64,000 bases of DNA, taken from assembly GCA_961205875.1 (NCBI GenBank), contig OY540817.1, forward strand, positions 20,123,001 to 20,187,000. The letters are read 5' to 3'. The position numbers and the translations under genes are program-made. How positions within the stretch are numbered: position 1 is the stretch's first letter; each line of letters starts with the position of its first letter. This document shows positions 22,645-53,200 of this stretch, one piece after another. The notes under the pieces are model-generated. The model had not been told where the DNA came from, did no database searches, and was given only the letters and a program-made list of their open reading frames with translations. The DNA comes from Sialis fuliginosa (Eukaryota; Arthropoda; Insecta; Megaloptera; Sialidae).

Positions 22645-23110
22645 TGTTTATTATTAATCACTGTCGTGTTAATTATTTAATCCTTGAATTTTCTATAAAA
22701 GAAAGAAATTATAAACTTCTTAATGAAGATGTACGTGACTTAATACACAAACTTTGGAGAGATGCAATTTGAAAAAGTGAATAAACTCAATCGTAAGTCA
22801 AAAATAAACAATGAGTAATAGTTTCTTGTTTTTTTTACGTTTTTGTATGACTTAAATCAGCAACGCTCAAAATGTAATACTTTCTATTTACAAATTTAAC
22901 TATTTCATAATTCACTGTATCAAAATATTTTTCTTATTTATCAATAAATTATAACTAGAAATGATGAATAAATTTACTAAAAAATATCTTAATTATGTCT
23001 GAGTACTTTAAATATATTTTTTTAAATATTAAAGGTATTAATTATTATTATTTATTATACATCAATATTTGTATCATAAAAAAATGTTTAGATTCACTGG
23101 TCGTGTTCTA
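22645..23110. other. Intergenic between ALG14 and the HIG1 gene
   Basis: AT-rich, with no coding exon supported. An ORF from 22995 has no splice or homology support and probably lies in promoter or 5' leader DNA of the next gene. Confidence 0.5.
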
Positions 23111-23349
23111 CTTTGTATTTGGCGTATTTGGATTACGTGACAATATACAAGAAAGAAATTCCCCTACTCTGACCTGCCGGCTGTTTCCTACAGGTTCTAT
23201 AGAATATTATTATTTAATTCGACGGCGCGACGTCCTTTCGAAGGAAGGTTTGATAGATTATCAGCACAGTCAGATATTATACCAAGGCCAGTGATATTTT
23301 TTAGTACAGATAAATTGTGTTTCTTCATTTTTAACCGACAAATAACTCG
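23111..23349 (+). other. Probable 5' untranslated exon of the HIG1-domain gene
   Basis: A segment of higher GC (CTGACCTGCCGGCTG, GACGGCGCGACGTCC) ends in a good donor, ACTCG|GTAAGC at 23349/23350. A matching acceptor, TTTGTTACAG at 23433-23442, lies six bases before the start codon. The upstream limit is a guess. Confidence 0.5.
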
Positions 23350-23448
23350 GTAAGCAACAAAAAGATTTGGTATCGATTAGATTTTATTTAAAATTGCATT
23401 TCGGTAGTAAATACGTCGTATTATTAATAACATTTTGTTACAGTGAAA

Positions 23449-24659
23449 ATGTCGAACAATTATGTTGAAGAGTCGCAGCTTGAGAAATTGAAGAGGAAAA
23501 CAAAAGATGCACCAATTTTCCCAATTGGTGAGTACAAATAATTTATTTTAAAAAAAATTGTTTTTCGTTATTCAATTTTTTTTAAGTCAAGGTCGTATTA
23601 TGAAACAAAAGGCACCGTGACCTGGTTATTAATGTCAATTTTTTTTTTCAATAAAATACAACAATTAAATTGTTTTGTTTTACCAAAAAGTAAACATTTT
23701 TTTGCATGATTTGCTTGCTTCTGTATCAATTAAAATTCAAGGTTATTGAGAAAAAACTTGTTTTGTAAATATACCTTGTTATAATTCAAACTAAAAAAAC
23801 ATTTTTAGCTGATGATGTAAATGAGATTTGTTTTATTTATCGTATCAGAATTAGAATATCTGAATGTAATATAATTAATATTCATAGATTTATTTAGCAA
23901 ATATTCAGTGCGAAAAAATTAAATTTATGAAATCACATTCAATATTTTATTAATTTTGGTACTTGACTGTTTTGTGCTAGTCACAATTCTATATTTTACA
24001 TTTTGTAGTTTGGTCTATCTAACATTCCCAGATTTGCCACTGGGAGATAAGGAGTGGTAAAGATTGTCCTAATAGTTCTAACCCTAAAAATAAAAACAAT
24101 ACTTTGTATTTTTTGGCCATGGATATTGACCTTCTAGAGATGTGGCAATGAATATGAAATTTATTCAAAAATAGTACTTCCTTTTAATGAAATAAATTAC
24201 ATAATGATTATATTTATAGTTCACCATTGAACTTACACCATCTAGCTAATGACCTAATTTTTAAGATAGCAACAATTGGCAAATAAGATGTTTTGGGAAA
24301 CTTTGACTGTATATTAGGTGTCGTTCATATATCCGACAGAACTGTACGGAAATAGGAATTTTTTCACTTTATTTAATGTAAACATACAAAATCGACTTTT
24401 TTTCAAAAGTACTCGTTTTGGTTCTAACAATAACAAATACATAATGGTACTTAACTTTACAGGAATTGCGGGATGTGCGATAATGTGTGCGGTTGCAGCA
24501 TACAAGTACAAAACAAGAGGTAACACAAAAACCAGCGTCTTCTTGATGCAAACTCGTGTCGCTGCACAAGGCACAGTTGTAGCTGTCTTAACGGCAGGAT
24601 TAGCTTACCAAATGGCGAAAACATATTTATGGAAAGATGATGAACATAATGAAAAGTAA
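23449..24659 (+). CDS. HIG1 domain family protein (HIGD1-like)
   Basis: Two coding exons, 23449-23527 and 24463-24659, joined by a 935-base GT-AG intron in phase 1, give 91 aa, matching HIGD1 proteins (about 93 aa). After a short charged N terminus, residues 13-30 read EKLKRKTKDAPIFPIG, the conserved lead-in to the HIG1 domain. Transmembrane segment 1 (IAGCAIMCAVAAYKYK) and a loop with TRGNTKTSVFLMQTRVAAQG follow, then segment 2 (TVVAVLTAGLAYQMA) and a charged tail. The RGNTK and (M/T)RVAAQG motifs are hallmarks. Known role: small inner mitochondrial membrane proteins that associate with respiratory complexes III/IV and respond to hypoxia or stress. It reads more like HIGD1 than HIGD2 because of its length and simple N terminus. 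AATAAA signals occur near 25022. Confidence 0.93.
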
Positions 24660-26143
24660 ATACTTTTCGGGTAGAATTAAAATATAAAATTGTACGATCA
24701 ATATTAATTCTATTTTTCGAATTACTTTAATATTTGTGTGTTCTAAATGAAATTATACTAACGGTATTGGATGTGTATATTTTTCTAAGATATTAATAAT
24801 TTTAAGGAATGAAATTATGACAATTATTGAACTGAATGAATTTTTTTAAATTGCTTTGAGATTTTTTTATTTTGAACACATTAATATATTTTCAATGCAA
24901 CTTTATTTTCATGAAATTTTTACATATGTTTAAGTTGTAGAAAAAATATTCTTTTTATGTATATTAATATAGTATGCTTTTAATGTATATATAATGTGTT
25001 ATATTATTATTAAAATTCAAAAATAAATTATAAATGTATTGAAATAAAAAAAAAAGTTTTATCATTATTTATGTGCATGTACATTCTGTTTACAGGTTTT
25101 GCGATATAAAAATTCAAAATAAACACGTGGATAGTAAGTATGTTGTTTATAGTATTTTTATGATAATATGTCCATTAGTTTTTTAATCTTTTTACAAATA
25201 TATCATTTATAATATTTAGAAAAACAAGGTTTAGTAATAAATTAAATAAGTAATATAGAATTTGCATGTTTATTTTAAGTCATACTCCCTAAAAGTTTCA
25301 TAAACCCAGGGCTTTTTTTTGTCATGTAACGCAGTGGAACGGTGTTCTGGCACCTTTTTTTCATTGGCATAGGAAAAGCTGCTTTAAATTTCATTTTAAT
25401 GATATTTGAATATAATTTTCTTCAATAAAAAGCTTGACAAAAAGTGTGTTCTTTTTCTCAAATAGAATACAGATAATTGTCTGTGTATTTATTCATAAAC
25501 ATCCTGTATATAGAATCATATTTGTAAGGTGTTCTTGTAAAAGTTATTGACCTTACATCTAGTCTGTCAGTTGTTATATACACAAAAAATGGGCAAAGGT
25601 CCAAGAAATTTTGGCTAACAGGAAGCTTATCAAGAAATAGAAAAAAAACTTGACTTATTGTGTGAACTATAGAATTTTTTCTTGGAAGATGAACACTATT
25701 TTAAAAATATTGTAGTTAGTAACAGGAGAAAAAAAGAGTTGTTATGTAAATACATTTTTTTTGTCTGAATATTTTATGTGCCAATAAGACAAATGTAGTT
25801 TATTTGAATTTAAAATGTCAAATATATATAGTTATAGATATGAATAAATTATTTCAGTATCTTTGGTGTAAATTACACAATTTTGCATTGATAAAAGTAA
25901 TACAGAGTTATCATTTTTTAATTCTTATGATGAAAATATTTTAAAATATACACAAACAGGGATAAGGCATTATTTAATACAATTATTAATATCAATCAAT
26001 AATTACATACTATGGCCAATATATTGTTGTAGAATCAATGTTCATTACATTTTATTCATCCTGTTTATCAAAGAGGTATTGTTAAATAAAATATTACTCA
26101 TATCATCTCAAATTTCATATATTTCCAAACTTCAACCACAAAT
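24660..26143. other. Convergent intergenic region
   Basis: AT-rich, holding the 3' ends of the HIG1 gene (plus) and the Gag-zinc-finger gene (minus). AATAAA occurs at 25022 on the plus strand; TTTATT (AATAAA on minus) occurs near 26051. A possible transposon-like stretch near 25305-25380 (CAGTGGAACGGTGTTCTGGC) has no paired end. No other gene seen. Confidence 0.5.
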
Positions 26144-28592
26144 TTAAACAGATAAACCATTAACATGCACCCTCGAATGTTTTACTAATTTAGACTTTTG
26201 CGTGTATGTCTTATCGCAGACGTCACATCTAAACGGCCGTTCCCCAGTATGCACCCTCCTGTGTTGCAGCAGTACACATTTGAACGCAAATGTCTTATGG
26301 CACACTTCACAGGCGTGCGGCCGTTCCCCACTATGCACTCGAGCGTGCTTAGACAAGTTGGACTTGAGAGAGAACAGCTTGTTGCAGACTTCACACTTGT
26401 ATGGACGTTCCCCACTATGGGTGCGAAGGTGGATTGTCAGGTAACTTTGCTTGGCGAACGTTTTATCGCAGGTAGGACACGTGAATGGTTGGTCATCTAA
26501 ATGTACCTTGGAATGATTCACCAGATAGCTCTTCCTCGCAAATGCCCTACCGCATACGTCGCATTTAAATGGTCTATCGTCGCTGTGCGTCCGGTAGTGC
26601 TTGTATAAGTTGCTTTTGAGCGCAAATGTGCGGGCGCAGACCTCGCACATGTACGGCCGTTCTCCACTGTGGACCCTCGCGTGTACGCGCAGGTAGTTCT
26701 TCACCGGGAAGCCTTGGCCGCAGACATTGCATTTGTAGGGACGTTCGCCTGAGTGTACCAACAGGTGTTTGAGAAGGTTTGATTTCGTAGAAAATGATTT
26801 AGCGCAGATCTCGCACATGAATGTACGTTTTTCTGTGTCATCTGAAGGAGTTGCTGTCACATGTTTATCAGTTGAACGATCTGTCAAAAAAAAAGTTAAG
26901 TAAAAACAGAAATTTTGAATATTTGGTATTGTGAATAATATTTTGTATTCACAATTATTTCACAAAGACAGAGAAGTCAAAATATATCAAAAAATAATAC
27001 GTACCATGAGAACGTGAATGAATAAACAAATAATTCCTCTGTGAAAATGTTTTTGAGCATATCTTACAATTAAATGACCTTTCTGTTGAATGTATCCTCG
27101 AATGTTTCAACAGATTTGACTTGAATGAAAATTTCTTATCACAGGATTCACAATTGTATGGTTTTTCTTGACGATGCATTCTCATATGAATAATCAAATA
27201 GCTCTTTCTTGCAAATGTTTTATTACATTCATCACATTTGTGTGGACGATCCCCGCTATGTATTTTTAAATGGTTTATCAGAATACTCCGTGTAGAAAAG
27301 TTCTTATTACACACTTCACATTCAAAAGGTTTTAATCCTGAATGGACACGTTCATGAGTTGTGAGTATGTTCTGGGATGTAAACGATTTATTGCAGGTTT
27401 TGCATTTGAAGGGTCGGATTGTATTATGTATAGAAATGTGTGATGTTAAATCGGCACTTTGTGAAAATGTTAATTTACAAACACCACATTCATAAGGCCT
27501 TCTTTCGCTATGGATTCTTTTATGTTTAATCATATTTGATTTGAAGGTAAATGCTTTACCGCAGAAGTCACATTTAAATGGTTTATCTCCACTGTGTATC
27601 CGAGCATGAATTAGCAAATAATCTTTACGGGAAAACTTTTTCTCGCACATCCCACAGCTGTATGGACGGACTGTCGTGTGTATTTTGGAATGGGTTATCA
27701 GTGTACTTTGTGATGAGAAACTGCTAGCGCAACTTTCACACTTGAAAGGCCGATCTTCAGAATGGGTTTTCATGTGTAATGATAAATCATTTTTGTTGTG
27801 AAATATCTCGTTGCATACTTCACATTCAAACTGTTTGTCTTCTGTTTTGATAACGTTTTTATCAATGTCTTCTAGTTTTACATCAACTTCAGGAAAAATT
27901 ATCGTTTCACAATTTTTTTTATTTTCAACTGTTTCAATTTTTATATAATTACATGTATTATTATGTTCCTCATTTTGTGTTGTTTCATTTTCAATATTAT
28001 CATCAGTATTACTGTTAGAATTACTCAATTCATTTATTTCTTCGAATGGTTCTGTTTGAACATTATTTTCTTCATCTATAAACATTTGATCAGATTTAAG
28101 TAAATGTCTAATAGTTTTTTCTAACGTTAAGTGTTCATCTTTACGTAACATTTTTGATTCTAACTGGTTGAGAATTCCACAAACTAATCGATCTCTTATC
28201 ATTTCATCATGAAGCAAACCAAAACTGCAACTAGAAGCTAATTCATATAATGACTTAATATAGTTATCATATGGTTCGTTTTCTTTTTGAAATCGGGTGA
28301 AAAAGTTGTACCGTTCATTTATTACATTTTTATGTCTGCTACATAGCTCATCTAATTTTCTAGTAATGTTTTTATACTTTTTCATATTACAAGAACTAAG
28401 TTTAAGTGATGATAATATTTCCTTTGAATGTTTTCCTATACAAGAAAGTAATATTTTAGTTTGGTACTTTTCAGATTTATTTCTTAACCCTGATATTATA
28501 CGCTGTACTTCAAATTCACTTTTCCATTTAGGCCAATCAGAAATAACAGTTATTTGAACAGGTATGTTGAATTTGTTATTTAATGCTGTCAT
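26144..28592 (-). CDS. Gag capsid-like domain fused to 18 C2H2 zinc fingers
   Basis: Two exons, 27005-28592 and 26144-26880, separated by a 124-base intron (donor CATG|GTACGT, acceptor TTTTTGACAG), in phase, give 774 aa. Residues 1 to about 170 resemble the capsid region of Ty3/gypsy-type Gag: KWKSEFEVQRIISGL, then KILLSCIGKHSKEIL, then NFFTRFQKENEPYDNYIKSL, ELASSCSFGLLHDEMI and RDRLVCGI, with a following LTLEKTI helix. No protease, reverse transcriptase or CCHC knuckle follows. An acidic Asn/Glu-rich linker (about 175-255) leads to ten C2H2 fingers in exon 1 and eight in exon 2, most joined by TGEKP-type linkers (HSGERP, HSGDRP). Inference: a nuclear DNA-binding regulator in which the Gag-derived part mediates self-association, as SCAN domains do in vertebrates. 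The start is the only upstream ATG in frame. If the intron were not used, exon 1 alone would encode 545 aa with ten fingers, and exon 2 has no ATG of its own at its 5' end, which supports joining them. Confidence 0.82.
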
Positions 28593-29887
28593 TGTTAAAG
28601 TTTAATTTTTTCAATAAAATTTTTTAGGTTAACGATCGTTTTATCATTAAATCAATTTTATTTATTGATGGATATACGTTTTTAAATCTTTACATTTATA
28701 TGAGACATAAATCATTTAATAGTTTTCAATATTTCATTCAAATTTCAATCAAATAAGAAATAAACAGTACTATAATATGCACTATATGACATATGTCATA
28801 ATATTATGACGATTATGACAGTTATCCAAGCTATAAACCTTTATTTTAAAATTTAAAAACATCGAAAATAAATTATTTTATAAGCTGTGATGTTTTAATT
28901 AATTTATTATTTATGTATAGTCTGTATAGTATTATCAAATTTTATAACTTACATTAAATATCACATCTTTTTTTCTTCTATAACCTCACTTCTTCTTATT
29001 GTTAAAAATTAATAAAGAAAGGTATATATGTATGATATAAATTTAAAAAAATAAGAAATTAAGAATACAAATATTCACTGTCCAGTTTTTTTTAGTGATA
29101 TCATGATAGGCAGCAGCATTTTATATATGATATCTTATAGTACTTTTGAAGTTCAAATGAACACGTTGGTGCAGTTTTTACCAAAATTGGTCCAGCAGTT
29201 TTTGAGTGTTCTTCAATTAAACACAGACACACAAACTGTCTCTTAACTTATTTGCAATAACTGTCAAAAGAGAAAAATGTATGGTTAAATAAAAACACAA
29301 ATAAAATTATTATATATTTTTAATATAATTTTCCATAAAAGAGAGATAAACAATGTTTCACATAACACTGTCAATAGAATATGATAGAGAAAACATTACA
29401 TTCAAATGTTGCTATATAGGCAAAATTTAAACAAATACTTTACACTTTGCAATATTATGCTCATGCCCACAAACAATAAAACCTTTATTTCTAATGTACT
29501 TGAATTCTCAAACAATGCACATATTATATCGTACAGAAAAGTAACATCAACTAAAACAAAAAACGCTTGCGTAAACAGGTAAATAAAATAATATCACACG
29601 ATGAAATGGTTTAGTCTACATTAGAAAAAAGGTGTATTATATTCCAAAATTAATAGATAAAAAATTATCATATATATTTATGTATAAAATATTAATAAAT
29701 AAACTTATATAACACATCAACAGACTATTTTATCTTCAACATATAAAACATTTTAAAATACTGAACATAGAGGCAAGTGTTAATATGCCGACGGCGCGAC
29801 ATCGTACCGGTAAATAAACGTACTCCGATGTCCAGACAAGTCCGGAACACGGGCAATTGCACTCTCCGTATTTATTGCGTATCAATA
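28593..29887. other. Upstream region of the Gag-zinc-finger gene
   Basis: AT-rich. A dispersed-repeat fragment around 29085-29250 contains CCAAAATTGGTCCAGCAGTTTTTGAGTG, a phrase like the 3' parts of insect non-LTR or SINE elements. A small GC-richer block (GACGGCGCGACATCGTACCGG) lies at about 29788-29860. No gene seen. Confidence 0.45.
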
Positions 29888-30600
29888 ATACAGGGTGTCC
29901 GAGATAAGCGTGAAATGTATGGGGATTTCCTAAATGGTAAGAGATACAGATTCAGTTAAATGAGATGAATTATTTGTAAGGAAGTTGTGAGTATTACTAC
30001 ATCAAAAAATATTAATAATTCTATGTGGCTTAGGCTGTATACCCAAAAATCTCAAAATTCAGAATTTTTTAAATGGCTATAACTTTTTTGTCAAAGTAGA
30101 TAGGTATTTTTTGTTTGCGGTTTCTTAAAGCACTTTTTGTGTAGAATTGATTGGTGTATTTAGAATTTTTATATTACAATTTGATAACAATAAACTATTA
30201 CAAAAAATTTTCTTACTTAGTTACATATCATTGTAAAGTAGAGTAAAAAAAAACGTTCAAATATGCTACAGTCAACTTAGTGGCCCATAAGAAAAGTTAA
30301 AGTTCGGGCTTGTAACTCAGAAATAAAATACATCAATCAATTCTACACAAAAAGTGCTTTAAGAAACCGCAAACAAAAAGTACTTATCTACTTTGACAAA
30401 AAAGTTATAGCCATTTAAAGAATTTCTGAAGTTTCAGATTTTTGGGTGTACTGCCAAAACCACATAGAATTATTAATATTTTTTGATGTAGTAATACTCA
30501 CCCTTTCCTTACAAATAATTCATCTCTTTTAACTGAATCTGTATTTTTTACCATTTAGGAAATCCCCATGCATTTCACGCTTATCTTGGACACCCTGTAT
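29888..30600. repeat. Foldback element family 7, full copy, TIR ATACAGGGTGTCC
   Basis: The element begins ATACAGGGTGTCCGAGATAAGCG and ends CGCTTATCTTGGACACCCTGTAT. The arms match for about 290 bases, including AAATCCCCAT, CACATAGAATTATTAATATTTTTTGATG, GGCTATAACTTTTTTGTCAAA and TTTGCGGTTTCTTAAAGCAC with their complements, around a loop near 30190-30240. Partial copies lie at 15975-16265 and 54636-54782. No ORF of note. Confidence 0.92.
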
Positions 30601-32548
30601 ATATAAACATTATAATAAATTGGCACTAAAAATAAAATATATAAATAAATATAAAGGAACACAAACGTAACAAAACATCTACATAATTAATAATATACTG
30701 ATCCGCAAAAAAATAATTAAATTTACAACTACTATATATATTATGTATATATATATATTTATATTTTATTTATAATCATTCAAGAGAAAAATATAAGTAC
30801 AGATGTGTGAATTGAAGTGTACAATTTAAATATTAGGCCAAAAACATTACCTCAAAAAGCCAATTCATAGAACGGCTTTTCAATCAAATAATTTCACTAC
30901 TAATTTTGCTACAGAAGTGAATTTGATTCTCATTTAAGTCACGTACCTTCTATAACTAACAGAGAAGGTTTTTGTGCAACATAGTCGCAGACGCTGACGT
31001 CCGTCACAGACAGACGGCCGCCCCAGGCATCTCTTTAACTACAACTTGCAGGATGCACATTAACAGTATTTTATTACATTAAATTCGATTATTTTCATTA
31101 AGAATTTTCACAGCTATTACATTAAAAAAGCAACTCTTGATGTAAAACTCTTTAACCGATTTAGTTTCACACTGACCATTTATTTCTAGTCTATTATTTA
31201 TTATTTATCATTCATTTTAACTACTTTTCAGTCAGATACAGATATTTCATTTTTAACTAATTTGTTTGTTGTAATTGTAAAAAAATAACACACTACGACA
31301 GGTTTTGTGATTATATTCAAATCACTAGAAATAAATGATCTACCGGTTAGAAGATAATCATTAGTATTATGTAATAAATGTATGAAAAGAAATAACTTTA
31401 CACTAAGTCAGATCCTATTCAATAATTTTAATAATTTTTTTCACTATTCTTAAGAGAGACTGCATTAATATGAAATATTTATAAGATTTATATTGAACAT
31501 TATATTATATAATAATATCTAAAGTTATCCTCAAACAGTCACGAGAATAGAAAACAGAATCCAGGATCTAAGAGCAAATAGATCATGCATTCCGGGCTGG
31601 CTGGACCTCAATCATTCGGGCCCTGCCACTTTAAGTAACATTTCAGATATCATGTATGTATGTCTATACAAATACTTTATGGAACCATTTTGAACAAAGC
31701 AACTTGTCGAAACGATGCGCATTCTTTACCCATCGCTTATTGACTGGTATTACGATTCCTTGTTCTACATTCATAAGACAGTATTAAATCTAAACATTAT
31801 TAAACATTATTATATGCATATAACAAACGCCAAAAAATGTTCATATGTTATGTATATATTTATATATATATATTATATCCACGATAATCATTTGTTTCTG
31901 CTGTTGGATACGGTACAAATAAATAAACGTAACGTTGAATATTTCACACACAACTCAATTTTCCAACACACGAAAATTCTTCCTATGAATATATAAACTA
32001 AATTCACCTAATCTTAAAGAATAACGTAAGTTGTTGTGCTATCAGAAATTCTGTACTATATCCTAATATATGACAGCGTCAGAAGTTACGAAAAGCTCTC
32101 CATGAACAACTACAGTATGAAACTTATTTAGAAAGGTTTGGCATTATCATGTACTATCAATAATACTCGCTCCCATCACCGACATCGCAACGGTACAGCC
32201 TCGGAGAATCCAACAAAACGTCAGCAAAGAAAGGGTAAGGCATGTATTAAAGCACATCCACCAAGAAATCCAAGCTTCTCTGAGGAGCGGTCTGAAGACA
32301 GGCCGTACCGCGCACGGGCGCAACTACACGTGTACTGTTACAAATCACTAATAGCACACAAACTTAAACAAAGGGCCACGTCAGACTCTTCTAAAATATA
32401 ACCACTATGGCACAAAAAACTAGTGATATGGTTTTAGAAAATAATAACGCTAAAGTCATTGTGACTGATTTTGAGGTTCTGATTTGTTCTGTCGGATGCA
32501 GCAATAATAATTTTCAATACATTCCCCATCGGAATCAATCGCGGACGC
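30601..32548 (-). other. Probable CaMKII 3' untranslated region and downstream DNA
   Basis: Directly follows the CaMKII stop codon on the minus strand. Islands of higher GC at about 32150-32370, 31570-31640 and 30985-31035 interrupt AT-rich sequence and are not kept as exons by splice sites. They fit a long 3' untranslated region, as is common for CaMKII. TTTATT (AATAAA on minus) occurs repeatedly near 31170-31210. The ORF at 32138-32401 on plus lies in one GC island and has no other support. Confidence 0.4.
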
Positions 32549-50229
<17,681 letters not shown>

Positions 50230-53200
50230 CTGTAACAAAAAAAATACAGAATATAAGTTTTATCAATATTAAATCAATGGTAACCTCCCTCTAAATATTT
50301 TTACAAATTTAAAGTAAAAAAAGTAAAGTAAAACTAAGTTTTCACCTCATTTTCTATACAAAAAAAACCTAAAATTCAAAAATTTTTAGACATATTTCAT
50401 GTTTCAAATTTCAACTTGCCATAAAAAAATCAATTTAAAGACAAGAAAAATAAAAAGAACATCATAACTTGCTTTATAAATAATAATTTGCATTATATTT
50501 CAAAAACCATAATTCAACCTTCAAAATGTATAATGACAAAAGTGTATTTTGCATTATATCTCATCACCAATTGAAAATAGAAAATTGGACCTGGGATAAA
50601 ACTTGTAGATTCGACTCTGATTTAAAAAAAAGGTTATGACAAATTTTATCGTAGGATGAACGGTTTACGAGATAATTACATTTAAAGTTTTCGCGCTTAT
50701 GGTGGATTACGCTCAAGGTCATAGACCACGCCAACTTAATGTAGTACTCAGAACACCCCACCCCCCAACAATTGAAAACAAAAAAAATAGACTAGAAATG
50801 CAGAAAAACAATACAATAGATACATAAGAGAAATTAAAAGTTACAAAAAAATTAAATTGAAAACTTCCAAATATACAACTTTCAACAGGTAAAATTGTGA
50901 AATAATATACCATCTACTCACCCACCCACCCACCTACCCATCCACCATCATCCTCATTTAGTATTTATTTCATAAACTACGATCGTATTGAAAATTTAGT
51001 ATCTACTAAATTCGATATTTCTCGAAGCGTAAGAGCAGAAGAAAACATCAAATAGGTGTTATATGCCATACGTCTATCTCTGTCTGACACTGCGCATACG
51101 GAATCAGTGGCGTGCGCTATTTTTAATTCTGCACAATTGAGTTTAAGATTGGAAAAATCCATTCCTACCGTATCCCCTGGAGGGCATTAGTGGGCGGATA
51201 TCCTCCAGCTGTGATTAAATGTAAATCAGTGGTCCCAAAACTTCGTTAATGTAAAAAAGTAGATTTGGTTAATTTAACCCATAATTTAACCCGGAATTCT
51301 ATTGATTATTTTTTTACATTTTTTTTAAACAAATTTGAATTATAAACCATTGCTTTTTTATAAAATGTATTGTATTTTATTTTCCCCTAAAATGCCCCCT
51401 TCATTTTTCAAAATAAATATATTTTTTGAAAATCATGTAAAAACCAATATACCCACCATCTTTAAGGATTCAAAAACCTTTTGAATTTTTTAAAAATCTC
51501 TAAAAATAAAGAAAATAGAGCAATTTTTAAAAATAAAATATCATTTTTCCAAATTTTGTTTCGTTCTATTTCAATTTAAAAAAAAAATCGAAAAATATAA
51601 CTGAAGTCTATTAAATATAGAAAATATCTTTAAAATGTGCCTACAAATTTCATTTTTAATAAAATTAATATTTTATTGATTCCTTTTCGAATTAAATGGC
51701 TAAAGTTTGAGTATCGCTGATATTGATGTATTTTCCTTCTCTCTTTTTCTCTCATAATAGTTATTTACGTGACCTTTTGATGCGAAAAAATCATCTAAGT
51801 GAAGTCAAGAAGTTACCGAGAAATAATTTTTAATTAATAAAAAAAGTACACGAGAAAGATTTTAACATTCTTTTACATGGCTTTTTTGCAGGAATTTTTT
51901 TAGTAATAGGTTTTTTATTACATTTATGGATTTAACTGAAAGCCGTTTAGACGCAAAAACAACAAAACAATAAATCGTAATTAAAAAAAAATTCTTAAAA
52001 AAAGGTGGCCAAAATTTTTTTAATGTATTAAAATTTTGAATTTAAAAAACTGCATATAAACGTCCTGGTAAGCAACATTATACTGCATAAAAAATTTTGG
52101 GTGGTTAATTATCGATTTCATATCAAAATAAAAGTAATCTGATAGAGACAGAATATGACATTTGACAGCTGTCAATGTTGCAACCAACTTAAAAAAAATA
52201 TGTTTTTCTGGGTAAATATAGTCTATTAGAGTTTTATAGGTTGGTAAATATGAATTTAATGTCAAAATAAAATTTTATTAATGATTATTTGTACAAAATA
52301 TTTGGATCGGAAAATAATTTCAGTTTGCAGCGATTTTTAACAGTAATTTTTAATTTGTGTAAACAAGTAGGCGCTGGCATTTGTTATTATTATTTTCAAT
52401 ATCTAGAAAAAATGTGTTGGTACCACTGTGGTACCTATTATGAATTGATGTGTCGTCGCCTTCAGTGGTAAAAATCGTAACTAACACAATCGGGTCAGTT
52501 GTCATGTAACCTAACTTATTGTTGACCAATGTTTAGTCAACAATTAAATCAGTATATTATATATGTTTAACAATTACAGTATTTAATTTCTTTTATAAAG
52601 AAAATAAATATAATTCTTCAAAACAATACTTGCGTTATAACCGGTTATGAGAATCATTTTTCTTTGAAAATTCGGAAAAATGTAAGTGCAGTATTTGAAT
52701 TATAATAAAATATGAGTTTTTTTACTGAACCAATTTAAAATATTACAATTCAAATTGTTTTATGATAAAAACAAATATTTTACTCACAAAGGTACTGTGT
52801 TTTGTCAAATAAAACCTAAAATAGAATATAGTGTTCAATTTGTTTACTTTTTTTTCATTCTTTACAAAATTGTATAAAGCAATGATGTGAAAAAGGCTTT
52901 ATTTACAGTATATAATATTACACAGTCGTTTTCAATATTTTTTCGTACACAAGAGCCTCGAATTTCAGTAGATATACCTATATATATTTTTTTGTAAACA
53001 GGGATTTGATTATTTTATTTTGGAATTTGCTTTACTGGGAAAAGGTATTTGATAAAAAAGAATTTATTTTTTTGTGTTGATATTTAAGTAGATCTATTAT
53101 GTATTTTTCTTTTGATTAAAAACTTCCACGAAGACAAACAAAATGTGTTTTTTTTATATATATATATAAATATTTAAGTTCTGTCGATTGAAAGATGTTT

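Noticed and set aside
24314-24574. Minus-strand ORFs over the HIG1 exon
   Set aside because: The plus-strand frame has the complete HIG1 domain and splice junctions; the minus ORFs are antisense shadows.
26198-26500. Plus-strand ORFs over the zinc-finger exon
   Set aside because: They are antisense shadows of the GC-rich C2H2 exon, with no finger motif or splice support on the plus strand.
26144-26887. The eight-finger ORF as an independent gene with its own start
   Set aside because: There is no ATG at its 5' end; it begins directly after an intron acceptor and is in phase with the upstream finger exon.
50564-51162. First CaMKII exon among the ORFs right of 50230
   Set aside because: None encodes the expected N-terminal sequence or ends in a donor of the right phase.
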